64,000 nucleotides of DNA, from NCBI RefSeq assembly GCF_002213415.1, contig NZ_NJGU01000005.1, forward strand, positions 372,001 through 436,000, given 5' to 3'. The DNA is from Herbaspirillum robiniae. GTDB lineage: Bacteria; Pseudomonadota; Gammaproteobacteria; Burkholderiales; Burkholderiaceae_D. Below are positions 8,377-17,401 of the stretch, one piece after another. The position numbers were made by a program, and so were the translations under genes. Positions within the stretch are counted from its first letter, which is position 1; every line of letters begins with the position of its first letter. A model generated the notes under the pieces. The model did no database searches. It was not told where the DNA came from and worked only from the letters and a program-made list of their open reading frames with translations.

Positions 8377-9996
8377 ATGGCTTCTACCGTTTTACCCGTG
8401 CAGGGCGCGCTGCGCCCTCCGCCGTCGGCGCAAGCGACGCCCGCCGGCCGCATCCACGCCGGCGAGTCGACCTCGCCGCTGCTGGCGCTGTCCGGCATCG
8501 GCAAGCGCTTCCAGGGCGTGGTGGCTTTGCAGGATGTGGGCTTCTCGGTGCGCGCCGGCGAAGTGATGGCCCTGCTGGGCGAGAACGGCGCCGGAAAATC
8601 CACCCTGGTCAAGATACTGACCGGCATCCACCAGCCCGACGAAGGCAGCATCTCGCTGGGCGGCAGCGAGGTGCGCTTCGCCAATCCCCAGGCGGCAATG
8701 CAGGGCGGCATCACTGCCGTGCACCAGGAGACGGTGATGTTCGAGGAGCTGAGCGTGGCCGAGAATATCTGCATCGGCCGCCAGCCCTTGTGCGGCATGC
8801 CGCCGCGCATCGACTGGCCGCGCATGGAGCAGGAGGCGCAAGCGCTGTTCCAGCGGCTGGAAGTGGACTTGCCGGTGCGCGCGCGGGTCAAGGACCTGAG
8901 CGTGGCGCAGCGTCACTTCGTGGAAATCGCACGCGCCTTGTCGCAACAGGCGCGCGTGGTGATCATGGACGAACCCACCGCCGCGCTGTCGCACCACGAG
9001 ATCGGCGAGCTGTACCGCATCATCGGCCAGTTGCGCGCGGCCGGCACGGCGGTCATTTTCATCTCGCACAAGTTCGACGAGATCTTCGCCGTTGCCGACC
9101 GTTACACGGTGCTGCGCGACGGCCGCTTCATCGCCGCCGGCAACCTGGCCGACGTCACCGAGCCGCAGCTGGTCTCGCTGATGGTCGGGCGTGAAGTGGG
9201 GCAGGTATTCTCGCGTCCGGCCGCATCCGGCACAGCCGATGCGCCGCTGCTGGAGGTCCGCGGATTGAGCCATCCCAGTGAATTCAGCGACATCGGCTTT
9301 GCCGTCAAACCCGGCGAGATCCTGGGCTTCTACGGCCTGGTCGGCGCCGGGCGTTCGGAGGTCATGCAGGCGCTGTTCGGCATGTCGCCGGAGGCGCAGG
9401 GCGAGGTGCGCATCGACGGTCGCGCGGTGAAGATCAGCTCGCCCGCGCAAGCCGTCGCGCACGGCATCGCCTATGTGCCGGAGGATCGCCAGCGCCAGGG
9501 CGCCATGCTGTCGCTGCCGATCTTCCAGAACATCACGCTGCCCATCTTGCCGGGCATCGGCTTCTTCCTGCGCCGCCATCGCCGGCGCGAGCTGGAGATT
9601 TCACGGCGATTGTGCGAGCAGCTGGAGCTCAAGGCCGCGCACTTCCATCAACAGGTGGCGCAGCTCTCCGGCGGCAACCAGCAGAAAGTGGTGCTGGCGA
9701 AATGGCTGTCGACGCAACCGCGGGTATTGATCCTGGACGAGCCGACCAAGGGCATCGACATCGGCTCCAAGGCCGCGGTGCATCGCTTCATCGGCGAGCT
9801 GGTGCGGCAGGGCCTGGCCGTGATCCTGGTGTCGTCCGAGTTGCCGGAGGTGATGGGCATGTCGGACCGCATCATGGTGATGCACCAGGGCACCATGCAA
9901 GGCGAATTCACACGCGACGAGGCCACGGCCGAACGGCTGGCGGCGGCCGCCTCCGGCTGTACGCCGCCAGCACAGGGAGCCCCGGCATGGCACTGA
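8377..9996 (+). CDS. rhaT: Rhamnose ABC transporter, ATP-binding protein
   Basis: A 539-aa cytoplasmic ATPase with two ABC domains fused head to tail, as usual for ribose-class importers. The first Walker [10 protein letters not shown], is at residues 68-76 with Walker [13 protein letters not shown]; its signature loop is degenerate ([10 protein letters not shown]). The second domain has a degenerate P-loop (GLVGAGRSE), a canonical signature LSGGNQQK and Walker B VLILDEP. About 35 poorly conserved residues precede the first domain. The gene overlaps rhaP by 10 bp, implying translational coupling. Rhamnose specificity is from context. Confidence 0.92.
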   Translation: MASTVLPVQGALRPPPSAQATPAGRIHAGESTSPLLALSGIGKRFQGVVALQDVGFSVRAGEVMALLGENGAGKSTLVKILTGIHQPDEGSISLGGSEVRFANPQAAMQGGITAVHQETVMFEELSVAENICIGRQPLCGMPPRIDWPRMEQEAQALFQRLEVDLPVRARVKDLSVAQRHFVEIARALSQQARVVIMDEPTAALSHHEIGELYRIIGQLRAAGTAVIFISHKFDEIFAVADRYTVLRDGRFIAAGNLADVTEPQLVSLMVGREVGQVFSRPAASGTADAPLLEVRGLSHPSEFSDIGFAVKPGEILGFYGLVGAGRSEVMQALFGMSPEAQGEVRIDGRAVKISSPAQAVAHGIAYVPEDRQRQGAMLSLPIFQNITLPILPGIGFFLRRHRRRELEISRRLCEQLELKAAHFHQQVAQLSGGNQQKVVLAKWLSTQPRVLILDEPTKGIDIGSKAAVHRFIGELVRQGLAVILVSSELPEVMGMSDRIMVMHQGTMQGEFTRDEATAERLAAAASGCTPPAQGAPAWH

Positions 9997-11030
9997 CTCA
10001 ACGCCTTGGCGCAGCCGCGCTGCTGACGCGCCGGCGCGAACCGCTGCTGGCGGCGCTGACCGTGGCGCTGATCCTGCTGGTCGGACTGCGCGCGCCCACC
10101 TTCCTGTCGCTGCAAAGCCTCGACAACCTGGCCACCGACAGCGCGCTGACCATCATGCTGGCGCTGGCCCAGATGCTGGTGATCGTGACCCGCGGCATCG
10201 ACTTGTCGGTGGCGTCCAACCTGGCCTTGTCGGGCATGATGTCGGCGCTGCTGGCGATGCACTATCCGCAACTGCCGGTGGGCGCGGTGATCGCCGTCGC
10301 AATCGTCATCGGTCTGGGGCTGGGCCTGGTCAACGGCTGGCTGATCGGCTACCTGCAACTACCGCCCATCGTGGTGACGCTGGGCAGCATGAGTGTCTAT
10401 CGCGGGCTGGTGTTCGTGCTCTCGGGTGGCGCCTGGGTGTCCTCGCGCAACATGCCGGCCGATTTCATCGCCTTCCCGCTGGCGCGCCTGGGCGGCTTCA
10501 CGCATCTGGTGTGGCTGGCCGCGCTGTCGGTGGCGGCGCTGTGGTTCGTGGCGCGCCATACGCGCTTCGGACGCGACCTGTACGCCATCGGCAACGATCC
10601 GGTGGCGGCCGCCTACCTGGGGATCGCTTCGCCGCGCCGCCTGTTCTGGACCTATGGCATGTCCGGCGCGATGGCCGGGTTGTGCGGCTATCTGTGGGTG
10701 GCGCGCTATGCGGTGGCCTATACCGAGATCGCCTATGGCTTCGAGCTGACGGTGATCGCGGCCTGCGTGATCGGCGGCGTCAGCATCGCCGGCGGCGTGG
10801 GCAATATCAGCGGCGCGGTGCTGGGCGCGCTGTTCCTGTCGGTCATCAACAATGCCTTGCCGATGGTGCGCATCTCGCCGTTCTGGCAGAGCGCGCTGAC
10901 CGGCCTCGTCATCTTGTCGGCGGTGATGATCAATGCCCGGGGCGAAAAGAAGCGCCACAAGCAGATCCTGCCATTGCATCGGCACGCCTCCGCCATACCA
11001 TCCGCATCCATCGCGAGGACCACTCCATGA
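9987..11030 (+). CDS. rhaP: Rhamnose ABC transporter, permease 1
   Basis: A 347-aa multi-spanning inner-membrane permease of the RbsC-like family, with many hydrophobic segments and the EAA-like region near [20 protein letters not shown]. It begins inside the end of rhaT (ATG at 9987) and its TGA overlaps the ATG of the second permease (ATGA at 11027-11030). Two different permeases plus one double ATPase match the known rhizobial RhaSTPQ importer. Which paralogue is called P or Q follows gene order only. Confidence 0.9.
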   Translation: MALTQRLGAAALLTRRREPLLAALTVALILLVGLRAPTFLSLQSLDNLATDSALTIMLALAQMLVIVTRGIDLSVASNLALSGMMSALLAMHYPQLPVGAVIAVAIVIGLGLGLVNGWLIGYLQLPPIVVTLGSMSVYRGLVFVLSGGAWVSSRNMPADFIAFPLARLGGFTHLVWLAALSVAALWFVARHTRFGRDLYAIGNDPVAAAYLGIASPRRLFWTYGMSGAMAGLCGYLWVARYAVAYTEIAYGFELTVIAACVIGGVSIAGGVGNISGAVLGALFLSVINNALPMVRISPFWQSALTGLVILSAVMINARGEKKRHKQILPLHRHASAIPSASIARTTP

Positions 11031-12040
11031 GCATCATGAGCGAGCCGCCCACAAGCGCCACATCGCGCTATCGCATCGAAGAACGCGCGCGCTTTCGCGC
11101 CGGCGACATCCTGCGGCATTGGGAATTCCTGCTGGCGCTGCTGCTGGTGGCGGTGTTCTGCGCCAACAGCCTGCTGTTGCCGCATTTCCTGGATCCCTAC
11201 AACCTGGCCGACAGCACCTTCAACTTCAGCGAGAAGGCGTTGATCGCGCTGCCGATGGCCTTGCTGATCATCTGTCGCGAAATCGATATTTCGGTCTCGG
11301 CCGTGATCGCGCTGTCCTCGGTTGCGATGGGACTGGCCAACCAGTATGGCGTGCCGCCCGCAGGGTTGTTCGTCGTCGGCATCGCCACGGGAATTGCCTG
11401 CGGCACGCTCAACGGCGTGCTGGTGACGCGCATGGGACTGCCCTCCATCGTGGTGACCATCGGTTCGATGTCGCTGTTTCGCGGGCTGGCCAGCGTGGTG
11501 CTGGGCGACCAGGCCTTCACCAACTATCCCGAGCTGCTGGGCGAGTGGGGACAGGGATATTTCTTCGACGTGCTGCCGCGTCCGTTCATGGTGCTGCTGG
11601 CGGCCGCCGCATTGTTCGCGCTGGCGCTGCATGCCACTGCCTGGGGGCGGCGCATCTATGCCATCGGCACCAATCCGGTCGCGGCGCGCTTTTCCGGCAT
11701 TGCGGTGGACCGCTACCGCCTGGCGCTGTTCATTCTGACCGGCGCCATGGCCGGGCTGGCGGCGTTCCTGCTGACCGGGCGCATCGGCAGCACGCGCCCC
11801 AATATCGCGCTGGGCTGGGAGCTGGAAGTCATCACCGTGGTGATCCTGGGCGGCGTCAGCATCGCCGGCGGCACCGGCACCATCGGCGGCGTGATGCTGG
11901 CGGTGCTCACGCTGGGCATGGTCACGTACGGACTGGCGCTGGCCAATATCCCGGGCATCATCATGACCATTGTGGTGGGCATGCTGCTGTTGGTCACCAT
12001 CGCTGTGCCGCGCCTGTTGCGCGGCAGGCATACGCGCTGA
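11027..12040 (+). CDS. rhaQ: Rhamnose ABC transporter, permease 2
   Basis: A 337-aa RbsC-like inner-membrane permease, paralogous to the preceding one (shared [20 protein letters not shown] region and CREIDISVSAVIALSS versus [16 protein letters not shown]). About 30 polar residues precede the first membrane helix. It starts within the ATGA overlap with rhaP and would pair with RhaP to form the heterodimeric channel. The mutarotase gene follows after 27 bp. Confidence 0.9.
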   Translation: MSIMSEPPTSATSRYRIEERARFRAGDILRHWEFLLALLLVAVFCANSLLLPHFLDPYNLADSTFNFSEKALIALPMALLIICREIDISVSAVIALSSVAMGLANQYGVPPAGLFVVGIATGIACGTLNGVLVTRMGLPSIVVTIGSMSLFRGLASVVLGDQAFTNYPELLGEWGQGYFFDVLPRPFMVLLAAAALFALALHATAWGRRIYAIGTNPVAARFSGIAVDRYRLALFILTGAMAGLAAFLLTGRIGSTRPNIALGWELEVITVVILGGVSIAGGTGTIGGVMLAVLTLGMVTYGLALANIPGIIMTIVVGMLLLVTIAVPRLLRGRHTR

Positions 12041-12067
12041 CGGCCTGCCATGAAGGACGCCGGACAC

Positions 12068-12382
12068 ATGGAGCAGATCGCCTTCACCATGCAGCTCAAG
12101 CCCGGCTGCGAGACGCAATACCGCATGCGCCACGACGCCCTGTGGCCGGAGCTGGCCGAGCTGTTGCGGGCGGCCGGCGTGCGCGACTACAGCATCTTCC
12201 TGGAGCCGGCCAGCGGCAAGCTGTTCGCGGTACTGCGCCGCACGAGGGATCACGGCATGGAGCAGCTTCCCGCCCATCCCGTGATGCGTCGCTGGTGGGA
12301 CACGATGGCCGACCTGATGGAGACCGCTCCCGACAACACGCCGGTCTCCCATGCGTTGACGCCGATGTTCCACCTCCCCTGA
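12068..12382 (+). CDS. rhaM: L-rhamnose mutarotase
   Basis: This enzyme interconverts the alpha and beta anomers of L-rhamnose, giving the isomerase its preferred form. From the ATG at 12068 the protein is 104 aa, exactly the E. coli RhaM length, starting MEQIAFTMQLKPG and retaining RHDALWPEL, RWWDTMADLM and PDNTPVS. An in-frame ATG at 12050 would add six residues; AAGGA at 12053-12057 sits about 10 nt before 12068 and favours the shorter form. It lies between the transporter and kinase genes in one operon. Confidence 0.92.
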   Translation: MEQIAFTMQLKPGCETQYRMRHDALWPELAELLRAAGVRDYSIFLEPASGKLFAVLRRTRDHGMEQLPAHPVMRRWWDTMADLMETAPDNTPVSHALTPMFHLP

Positions 12383-12415
12383 CCACCCACCGAGCGCACC
12401 AACGGACCCGCTGCA

Positions 12416-13843
12416 ATGACTGATCCAATGACTGGCGCAATCGCCATCTTCGACATCGGCAAGACCAACATCAAGCTCAGCCTGGTGGATGATCATGGCC
12501 GCGAGCTGGCCGCGCGACGCCGCTCCAATGCGGTGCGCCGCGACGGCCCCTACCCGCATCACGACGTCGCCGCCATCGAGGCGTGGCTGCTGGCCATGCT
12601 GCGCGAGCTTTCCATGGTGGCGACCATACGCGCCATCGTGCCGGTCACGCACGGCGCAACCGCCGCGCTGGTGGACGACGAGGGACTGGTGCTGCCGGTG
12701 CCGGACTACGAGCACGACTTCCTCTTGCCTGCCGGTTGCGCTCCATATGAGGCGCAGCGTCCTCCGTTTTCCCAGACCTGTTCGCCGCAGCTTGGCCTGG
12801 GCCTGAACCTGGGACGGCAACTGCACTGGCTGCAGAGCAGCTTTCCTGAGGCTTTCGCGCGGGGCCGCCGCCTGCTCATGTATCCGCAATACTGGTCGTG
12901 GCGTCTGTGCGGCGTGGCCGCGAGCGAGCTGACCTCGCTTGGTTGCCATACCGACCTGTGGCAGCCGGGACCGCGCGCTTATTCATCGCTGGTCACGCGC
13001 TGCGGCTGGTCCTCGCTGATGCCGCCGCTGCGCGGCGCATGGGAAGCGCTGGGCAAGATACGCCCGGCGTTGGCGCAGGAGGCGGGCCTGCCGCCGGATT
13101 GCCAGGTGCTGTGCGGCATTCATGACAGCAATGCTTCGCTGCTGCGCTACCTGGCAGGCGGACCGTCGGCCCCGCGCATCGTGCTCTCGACCGGCACCTG
13201 GGTGATCGCAGCGGCGCTGGATGGCGACCTGCAGCGCCTGCAGGAACATCAGGACATGCTGGCCAACATCAATGTCGACGGCGACGCGGTGGCCTGCATG
13301 CGCTACATGGGCGGCCGCGAGTTCGCCGAACTCGCCGGCGACATCACGCATGCCGGCCCATGCGGCAACGCGGAGCTGCAAGCGCTGGTCGACGCCGGCA
13401 TCATGGCGCTGCCTTGTTTCTCCGGCTGCGGCGGACCGTTCGCAGGAGACCCGGGCGAGATCATCGGCGCCTTGCCTGCGGGCGGCGCCGCGCGCTACGC
13501 GCTGGCGACCCTGTACTGCGTGCTGATGGCCGACTATTGCCTCGACCAATTGCAAGCCGCAGGCGATGTGGTGATCGAAGGCAGCTTCACGGCCAATCCG
13601 TGCTTCGCCCCCTTGCTCGCCGCGCTGAGCGGTCGCGGCGTCTATTGCTCCGATGACGGCAGCGGCACCACGATAGGCGGCTGGTTGCTGCACGACTGGA
13701 AAAAGACCCGGCGCGACGCGCCCCTGCCGGCGCCGCACCAGGCGACGCCGCTGCCGCTGCGCGGCCTGCGCGCCTATCGCGACCAATGGCGCGCGACCCT
13801 GCTGGCGCGGGCGACGCAGGACACCATGCCGGCCATGCAGTAG
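12416..13843 (+). CDS. rhaK: L-rhamnulose kinase, FGGY family
   Basis: A 475-aa sugar kinase of the FGGY family that phosphorylates L-rhamnulose at O-1 to make the RhaD substrate. The N-terminal phosphate-binding strand is AIAIFDIGKTNIKLSLVDD, and a central STGTWV motif starts the second actin-like domain; GIHDSNASLLRYL holds the probable catalytic Asp. The sequence resembles the rhizobial RhaK rather than E. coli RhaB. In Rhizobium leguminosarum the kinase is also needed for transport activity, which may explain why it is encoded with the importer; whether that holds here is unknown. Confidence 0.9.
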   Translation: MTDPMTGAIAIFDIGKTNIKLSLVDDHGRELAARRRSNAVRRDGPYPHHDVAAIEAWLLAMLRELSMVATIRAIVPVTHGATAALVDDEGLVLPVPDYEHDFLLPAGCAPYEAQRPPFSQTCSPQLGLGLNLGRQLHWLQSSFPEAFARGRRLLMYPQYWSWRLCGVAASELTSLGCHTDLWQPGPRAYSSLVTRCGWSSLMPPLRGAWEALGKIRPALAQEAGLPPDCQVLCGIHDSNASLLRYLAGGPSAPRIVLSTGTWVIAAALDGDLQRLQEHQDMLANINVDGDAVACMRYMGGREFAELAGDITHAGPCGNAELQALVDAGIMALPCFSGCGGPFAGDPGEIIGALPAGGAARYALATLYCVLMADYCLDQLQAAGDVVIEGSFTANPCFAPLLAALSGRGVYCSDDGSGTTIGGWLLHDWKKTRRDAPLPAPHQATPLPLRGLRAYRDQWRATLLARATQDTMPAMQ

Positions 13844-13940
13844 CGCCTGGCCGACCCGGCTCCGTTGGCCGCTGGAGGCGGCTTATCGCGCCCGCCGCAC
13901 GGAGCGTTCCTTTTGCGTTGATCACTGCAATGGGCCCCTC

Positions 13941-14822
13941 ATGAGCAAGAAAAAACCGCCGCGGATCGATGCGCACCAGCATTTCTGGCGTTACCGCTCG
14001 GAAGACTATCCGTGGATAGGCGCCGGCATGGAGTTGCTGGCGCAGGACCGCCTGCCCTATCAATTCCAGCCGCTGCTGGAGGCGCAGGGCCTGCACGCCT
14101 CGATCGCCGTGCAGGCGCGCGCCGGACGCAACGAAACCGCCTTCCTGCTCGACCTGGCGCGGCAAGACCGCTGCATCGCCGGGGTGATCGGCTGGGAGGA
14201 CATGTCTTCTCCGGCCCTCGCCGACCAGGTCGGCCAATGGGAGCACGGCAAGCTGCTGGGGTTTCGTCACCAGTTGCAGGATGAGGATGACACGGCCGGA
14301 TTGCTGACGCAGCCGGCATTCAATGCCGGCATCGCCTGGCTGCAACAGCAACGCTACGTCTACGACGTGCTGGCGCACGAACGCCAGTTGCCGGCCGTGC
14401 GGCGTTTTTGCGCGCGGCATGATCGTCACTGGCTGGTGCTGGATCACCTGGGAAAGCCGGCATTGAAGGAGTTCCGCAAGAGCAAGGCCGCCTTCGCGCG
14501 CTGGCGCGGCGAGCTGCGTGAGCTGGCCGCCATGCCGCACCTCACCTGCAAGATTTCCGGGCTGGTGACGGAGGCGGACTGGCTGCGCGGCCTGAGCCCG
14601 ATGGACTACGAGCACATCGTGTGGTGCCTGGACGCGGCGCTGGAGGCGTTCGGCCCGCAACGCCTGATGTTCGGCTCGGACTGGCCGGTGTGCCTGCTGG
14701 CGGCATCCTATGCGCGCGTGACGACGGTAGTGGGGCAATGGGCGCAACAGCGCCTGTCCCCCTCGGAACAGGACGCCCTGTGGGGCGGGACCGCGGCCGC
14801 TTGCTATGGCATCGCGGCGTAG
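13941..14822 (+). CDS. Amidohydrolase-family lactonase (COG3618), possibly rhamnono- or fucono-lactone hydrolase
   Basis: A 293-aa TIM-barrel hydrolase of the amidohydrolase superfamily. The metal-site DAHQHFW is near the N-terminus, LVLDHLGKP in the middle and FGSDWPV near the end, a pattern shared by L-fuconolactonase, L-rhamnono-gamma-lactonase and 2-pyrone-4,6-dicarboxylate lactonase. It lies 97 bp after rhaK on the same strand, so it probably belongs to the rha regulon. A sugar-acid lactonase fits a non-phosphorylating rhamnose route, but no L-rhamnose dehydrogenase or dehydratase is present in this window. The exact substrate is open. Confidence 0.75.
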   Translation: MSKKKPPRIDAHQHFWRYRSEDYPWIGAGMELLAQDRLPYQFQPLLEAQGLHASIAVQARAGRNETAFLLDLARQDRCIAGVIGWEDMSSPALADQVGQWEHGKLLGFRHQLQDEDDTAGLLTQPAFNAGIAWLQQQRYVYDVLAHERQLPAVRRFCARHDRHWLVLDHLGKPALKEFRKSKAAFARWRGELRELAAMPHLTCKISGLVTEADWLRGLSPMDYEHIVWCLDAALEAFGPQRLMFGSDWPVCLLAASYARVTTVVGQWAQQRLSPSEQDALWGGTAAACYGIAA

Positions 14823-14846
14823 ACCTGGACACGGCACGCGCATGAA

Positions 14847-14878
14847 AAAAGGGCAGCCATGCATGGCTGCCCTTCTTC
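14847..14878. terminator. Terminator closing the rha operon, shared with the convergent gene
   Basis: GGGCAGCCATGCATGGCTGCCC is fully palindromic, preceded by a run of A and followed by CTTCTT. It lies between two convergent genes and can serve both. Confidence 0.8.
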
Positions 14879-14919
14879 ATGTCCTCAAGACGTGGATGTC
14901 TGCGTATCTGCTACCCGGC

Positions 14920-15267
14920 TCAGCGACCGTAGTAGTACGGACGGTCGTCATAGCGATAGACCTCGGTGCGTTCCACGTAGCGCACCGGGCGCGGCGGCGG
15001 CGCATAGTAGCGCGGCTGCTCGTAGTACACCGGTTGCGGGGCCTGGTAGTAGACCTGCTGCGGCGGGGCCTGGTAGACCGGCTGGGCCGGGGCGGAATTG
15101 GCGTTGGCGATCAGGGATCCGATGGCAACCGCACCGATGATGCCGGCGGCGATGGCGACGCCGTCATTGCCGCCGCGGCCATGCGCCATGGCGGGCGCGC
15201 TGACGACTGCAGCCGATGCGAGAAGAGTGCTTGCGATCAGAACCGATGCGATTTTTTTGCTGGCCAT
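14920..15267 (-). CDS. Small exported Tyr/Pro-rich protein of unknown function
   Basis: A 115-aa protein I do not recognise by function. Residues 1-28 are a clear signal peptide (MASKKIASVLIASTLLASA...APAMA). Residues about 37-55 are Gly/Ala-rich and hydrophobic (GVAIAAGIIGAVAIGSLIA), like a glycine-zipper. The last 55 residues are low-complexity Tyr, Pro and Gln (repeats of the QVYYQAPQP kind) ending in RPYYYGR. It could be a periplasmic or outer-membrane-associated structural protein; Tyr-rich tails can crosslink or bind surfaces, but this is speculation. It is monocistronic, convergent with the rha operon. Confidence 0.75.
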   Translation of the reverse strand: MASKKIASVLIASTLLASAAVVSAPAMAHGRGGNDGVAIAAGIIGAVAIGSLIANANSAPAQPVYQAPPQQVYYQAPQPVYYEQPRYYAPPPRPVRYVERTEVYRYDDRPYYYGR

Positions 15268-15452
15268 GATTGGCTCCTGTCTGAAAAGTCCGCTATGTTG
15301 TCGCGGTACGATTTCAATATACGCCGCAAAAAATCGAAATCCATCGATTCTGAAACTTGGTTACAGTTCTTACGAGTCGCGTCCCGAATTGTGACTTTCT
15401 GCAACTGGAACGGCTCGCGAAGACCTGCAATCAGACCGTAGTCGGGCCGCGA

Positions 15453-16235
15453 TCAGGCCTGGCGCTCGCCCAGCAGGCGCGCCAGCGCGACGAATTGCTC
15501 CACGGGAACAGTTTCCGGGCGGGCTTGCGGATCGACGCCGGCCTGCCTCAGTTCGTCTTCCGTGAACAGGCCCGCCACGCAATTGCGAATCACCTTGCGG
15601 CGCTGGGAGAAGGCCTTGGTGACCACCTGCTCGAGCAGGGCCTCGTCGCAAGGCAGGGGCTGCGCCAGCGGAATCATGCGCACGATGGCCGAATCGACCT
15701 TGGGCGGCGGGTCGAAGGCCTCGGGCGGCACCACGAACACCAGCTCCATGTGATAGCGCCACTGCAGCATCACCGACAGGCGGCCGTAGGCCTTGCCGCC
15801 CGGCTCGGCCACCATGCGCTCGACCACTTCCTTCTGCAGCATGAAATGCTGGTCCTTGACCTGCGGCGCGATCGCGGCCAGGTGGAACAGCAAGGGGCTG
15901 GAGATGTTGTACGGCAGGTTGCCGACCACGCGCAGCTTCTGCCCCTGCGGCACCGGGATCGAGGTGAAATCGAACTTGAGCGCGTCGGCCGAATGCACGG
16001 TCAGGCGGGCCTTGTCGAAGCGCTTGTTGAGGCGCTCCACCAGGTCGCGATCCAGCTCCACCACGTGCAGGTGGCGTACCGTGTCCATCAGCAGCGCGGT
16101 CATCGCCGCCAGGCCCGGGCCGATCTCGACCATGGCGTCGTCGGGTTCCGGCGAGATGGAGCGGATGATGTCGTGCAGTACGACGTCGTCGGTCAAGAAG
16201 TTCTGGCCGAAGCGTTTGCGCGGGATGTGTTTCAT
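15453..16235 (-). CDS. rsmA: 16S rRNA dimethyladenosine transferase
   Basis: A 260-aa methyltransferase (KsgA) that dimethylates two adjacent adenosines at the 3' end of 16S rRNA as a late check on small-subunit assembly. Visible motifs are FGQNFLTD at the N-terminus, the SAM site [11 protein letters not shown] and the catalytic NLPYNIS. The chosen start is the ATG at 16235 ([13 protein letters not shown]); a longer frame adds 17 unconserved arginine-rich residues. It follows pdxA by 31 bp, in the classical lptD-surA-pdxA-rsmA order. Confidence 0.95.
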   Translation of the reverse strand: MKHIPRKRFGQNFLTDDVVLHDIIRSISPEPDDAMVEIGPGLAAMTALLMDTVRHLHVVELDRDLVERLNKRFDKARLTVHSADALKFDFTSIPVPQGQKLRVVGNLPYNISSPLLFHLAAIAPQVKDQHFMLQKEVVERMVAEPGGKAYGRLSVMLQWRYHMELVFVVPPEAFDPPPKVDSAIVRMIPLAQPLPCDEALLEQVVTKAFSQRRKVIRNCVAGLFTEDELRQAGVDPQARPETVPVEQFVALARLLGERQA

Positions 16236-16266
16236 GGTCTTGTCTTGTCGTGTCTTTGCGCGGGCA

Positions 16267-17301
16267 TCAGGGCGACGCCTGCGCATCCTTCTGCTTGCGC
16301 GCCATATCGGCGGCGGCGCGGATGGCTACCATCATGCTGCCGTGGTCGGCATGGCCCAGGCCGCGCGCGGCCAGGTCCAGCGCGGTGCCGTGGTCGACCG
16401 AGGTGCGGATCAGCGGCAGGCCCAGCGTGATGTTGATGCCATGGCCGAAGCTGGCGAACTTGAGCACCGGCAGCCCCTGGTCATGGTACATCGCCAGCAC
16501 GCAATCGGCGTCTTCCAGGTACTTGGGCTGGAACAGCGTGTCTGCCGGATACGGGCCGCGCGCATCGATGCCGCGCTGCTGGGCTGCCTGCAGGGCCGGC
16601 GCGATCACCTCGATCTCCTCGCGGCCGAGATAGCCGTTTTCGCCCGCATGCGGATTGAGGCCGGTCACCAGGATGCGCGGACGGGCGATGCCGAACTTGC
16701 CTTGCAGGTCGGCCTGGATGATGTCCAGCGTGCGCGCCAGGCTCTCAGCGGTGATAGCGGCCGGCACGTCCTTCAACGCCAGGTGGGTGGTGGCCAGGGC
16801 CACGCGCAGGTGCGGCGCATCGCCGCCGGCCAGCATCATCACCACCTGCGGCGTCTTCGTGACGTCGGCGAGGTATTCGGTGTGGCCGGTGAAGGCGACG
16901 CCGGCGTCGTTGATGACGCTCTTTTGCAGCGGCGCGGTAACGATGGCGGCGAAGGCGCCGTTCAGTGCGCCTTCCACCGCCATGTCCAGCGTCTGCAGCA
17001 CGGCGCGGCCGTTGCGCGCGTCGAGCTGGCCGGCGCGCACCGGTTCGGCCGCCGGGCAGTCGATCACGCAGAGGCAATCGGCCGGGAAATTGGGCAGGCC
17101 GCTGTTGCGCCACGCCTGGATGGAAATCGCCGCCACCCGCATCTGCCGGTCGATGTCGTAGGCGGTCTGGGCCAGGAGCGCGGCGTCGCCCAGCAGCACG
17201 CAACGCACTTCGTCGCGCAGCTCCCAGGCCGCACGCAGGGAAATCTCGGGGCCGATGCCTGCCGGTTCGCCGCAGGTGAGCGCAATGATGGGTCGGTTCA
17301 T
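16267..17301 (-). CDS. pdxA: 4-hydroxythreonine-4-phosphate dehydrogenase
   Basis: A 344-aa cytosolic, metal- and NAD-dependent dehydrogenase of pyridoxal 5'-phosphate synthesis; its product condenses with deoxyxylulose phosphate. Characteristic segments are [12 protein letters not shown] at the N-terminus, TGHTEYLA, the metal-binding [12 protein letters not shown] and [15 protein letters not shown]. It stands between surA and rsmA in the conserved cluster. PLP synthesis is also represented in the window by pdxH at 40.2 kb. Confidence 0.95.
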   Translation of the reverse strand: MNRPIIALTCGEPAGIGPEISLRAAWELRDEVRCVLLGDAALLAQTAYDIDRQMRVAAISIQAWRNSGLPNFPADCLCVIDCPAAEPVRAGQLDARNGRAVLQTLDMAVEGALNGAFAAIVTAPLQKSVINDAGVAFTGHTEYLADVTKTPQVVMMLAGGDAPHLRVALATTHLALKDVPAAITAESLARTLDIIQADLQGKFGIARPRILVTGLNPHAGENGYLGREEIEVIAPALQAAQQRGIDARGPYPADTLFQPKYLEDADCVLAMYHDQGLPVLKFASFGHGINITLGLPLIRTSVDHGTALDLAARGLGHADHGSMMVAIRAAADMARKQKDAQASP

Positions 17302-17401
17302 GGCGTGAAACTGGTGGGCTTCAAAAGGACAAGAGCCGGCGACAGGGCCGGCTTCTTGCTCGGTGATGCGGGACGCGCCGCATGGCGCGTCCTGGCAATG
17401 C

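Noticed and set aside
12050..12067. Earlier ATG for rhaM
   Set aside because: The ATG at 12068 gives exactly the 104-aa family length and has an upstream AAGGA.
10733..12949. 738-codon open frame on the minus strand opposite rhaP-rhaQ-rhaK
   Set aside because: Gln/His/Arg-rich antisense translation covering several real genes; typical GC-rich shadow.
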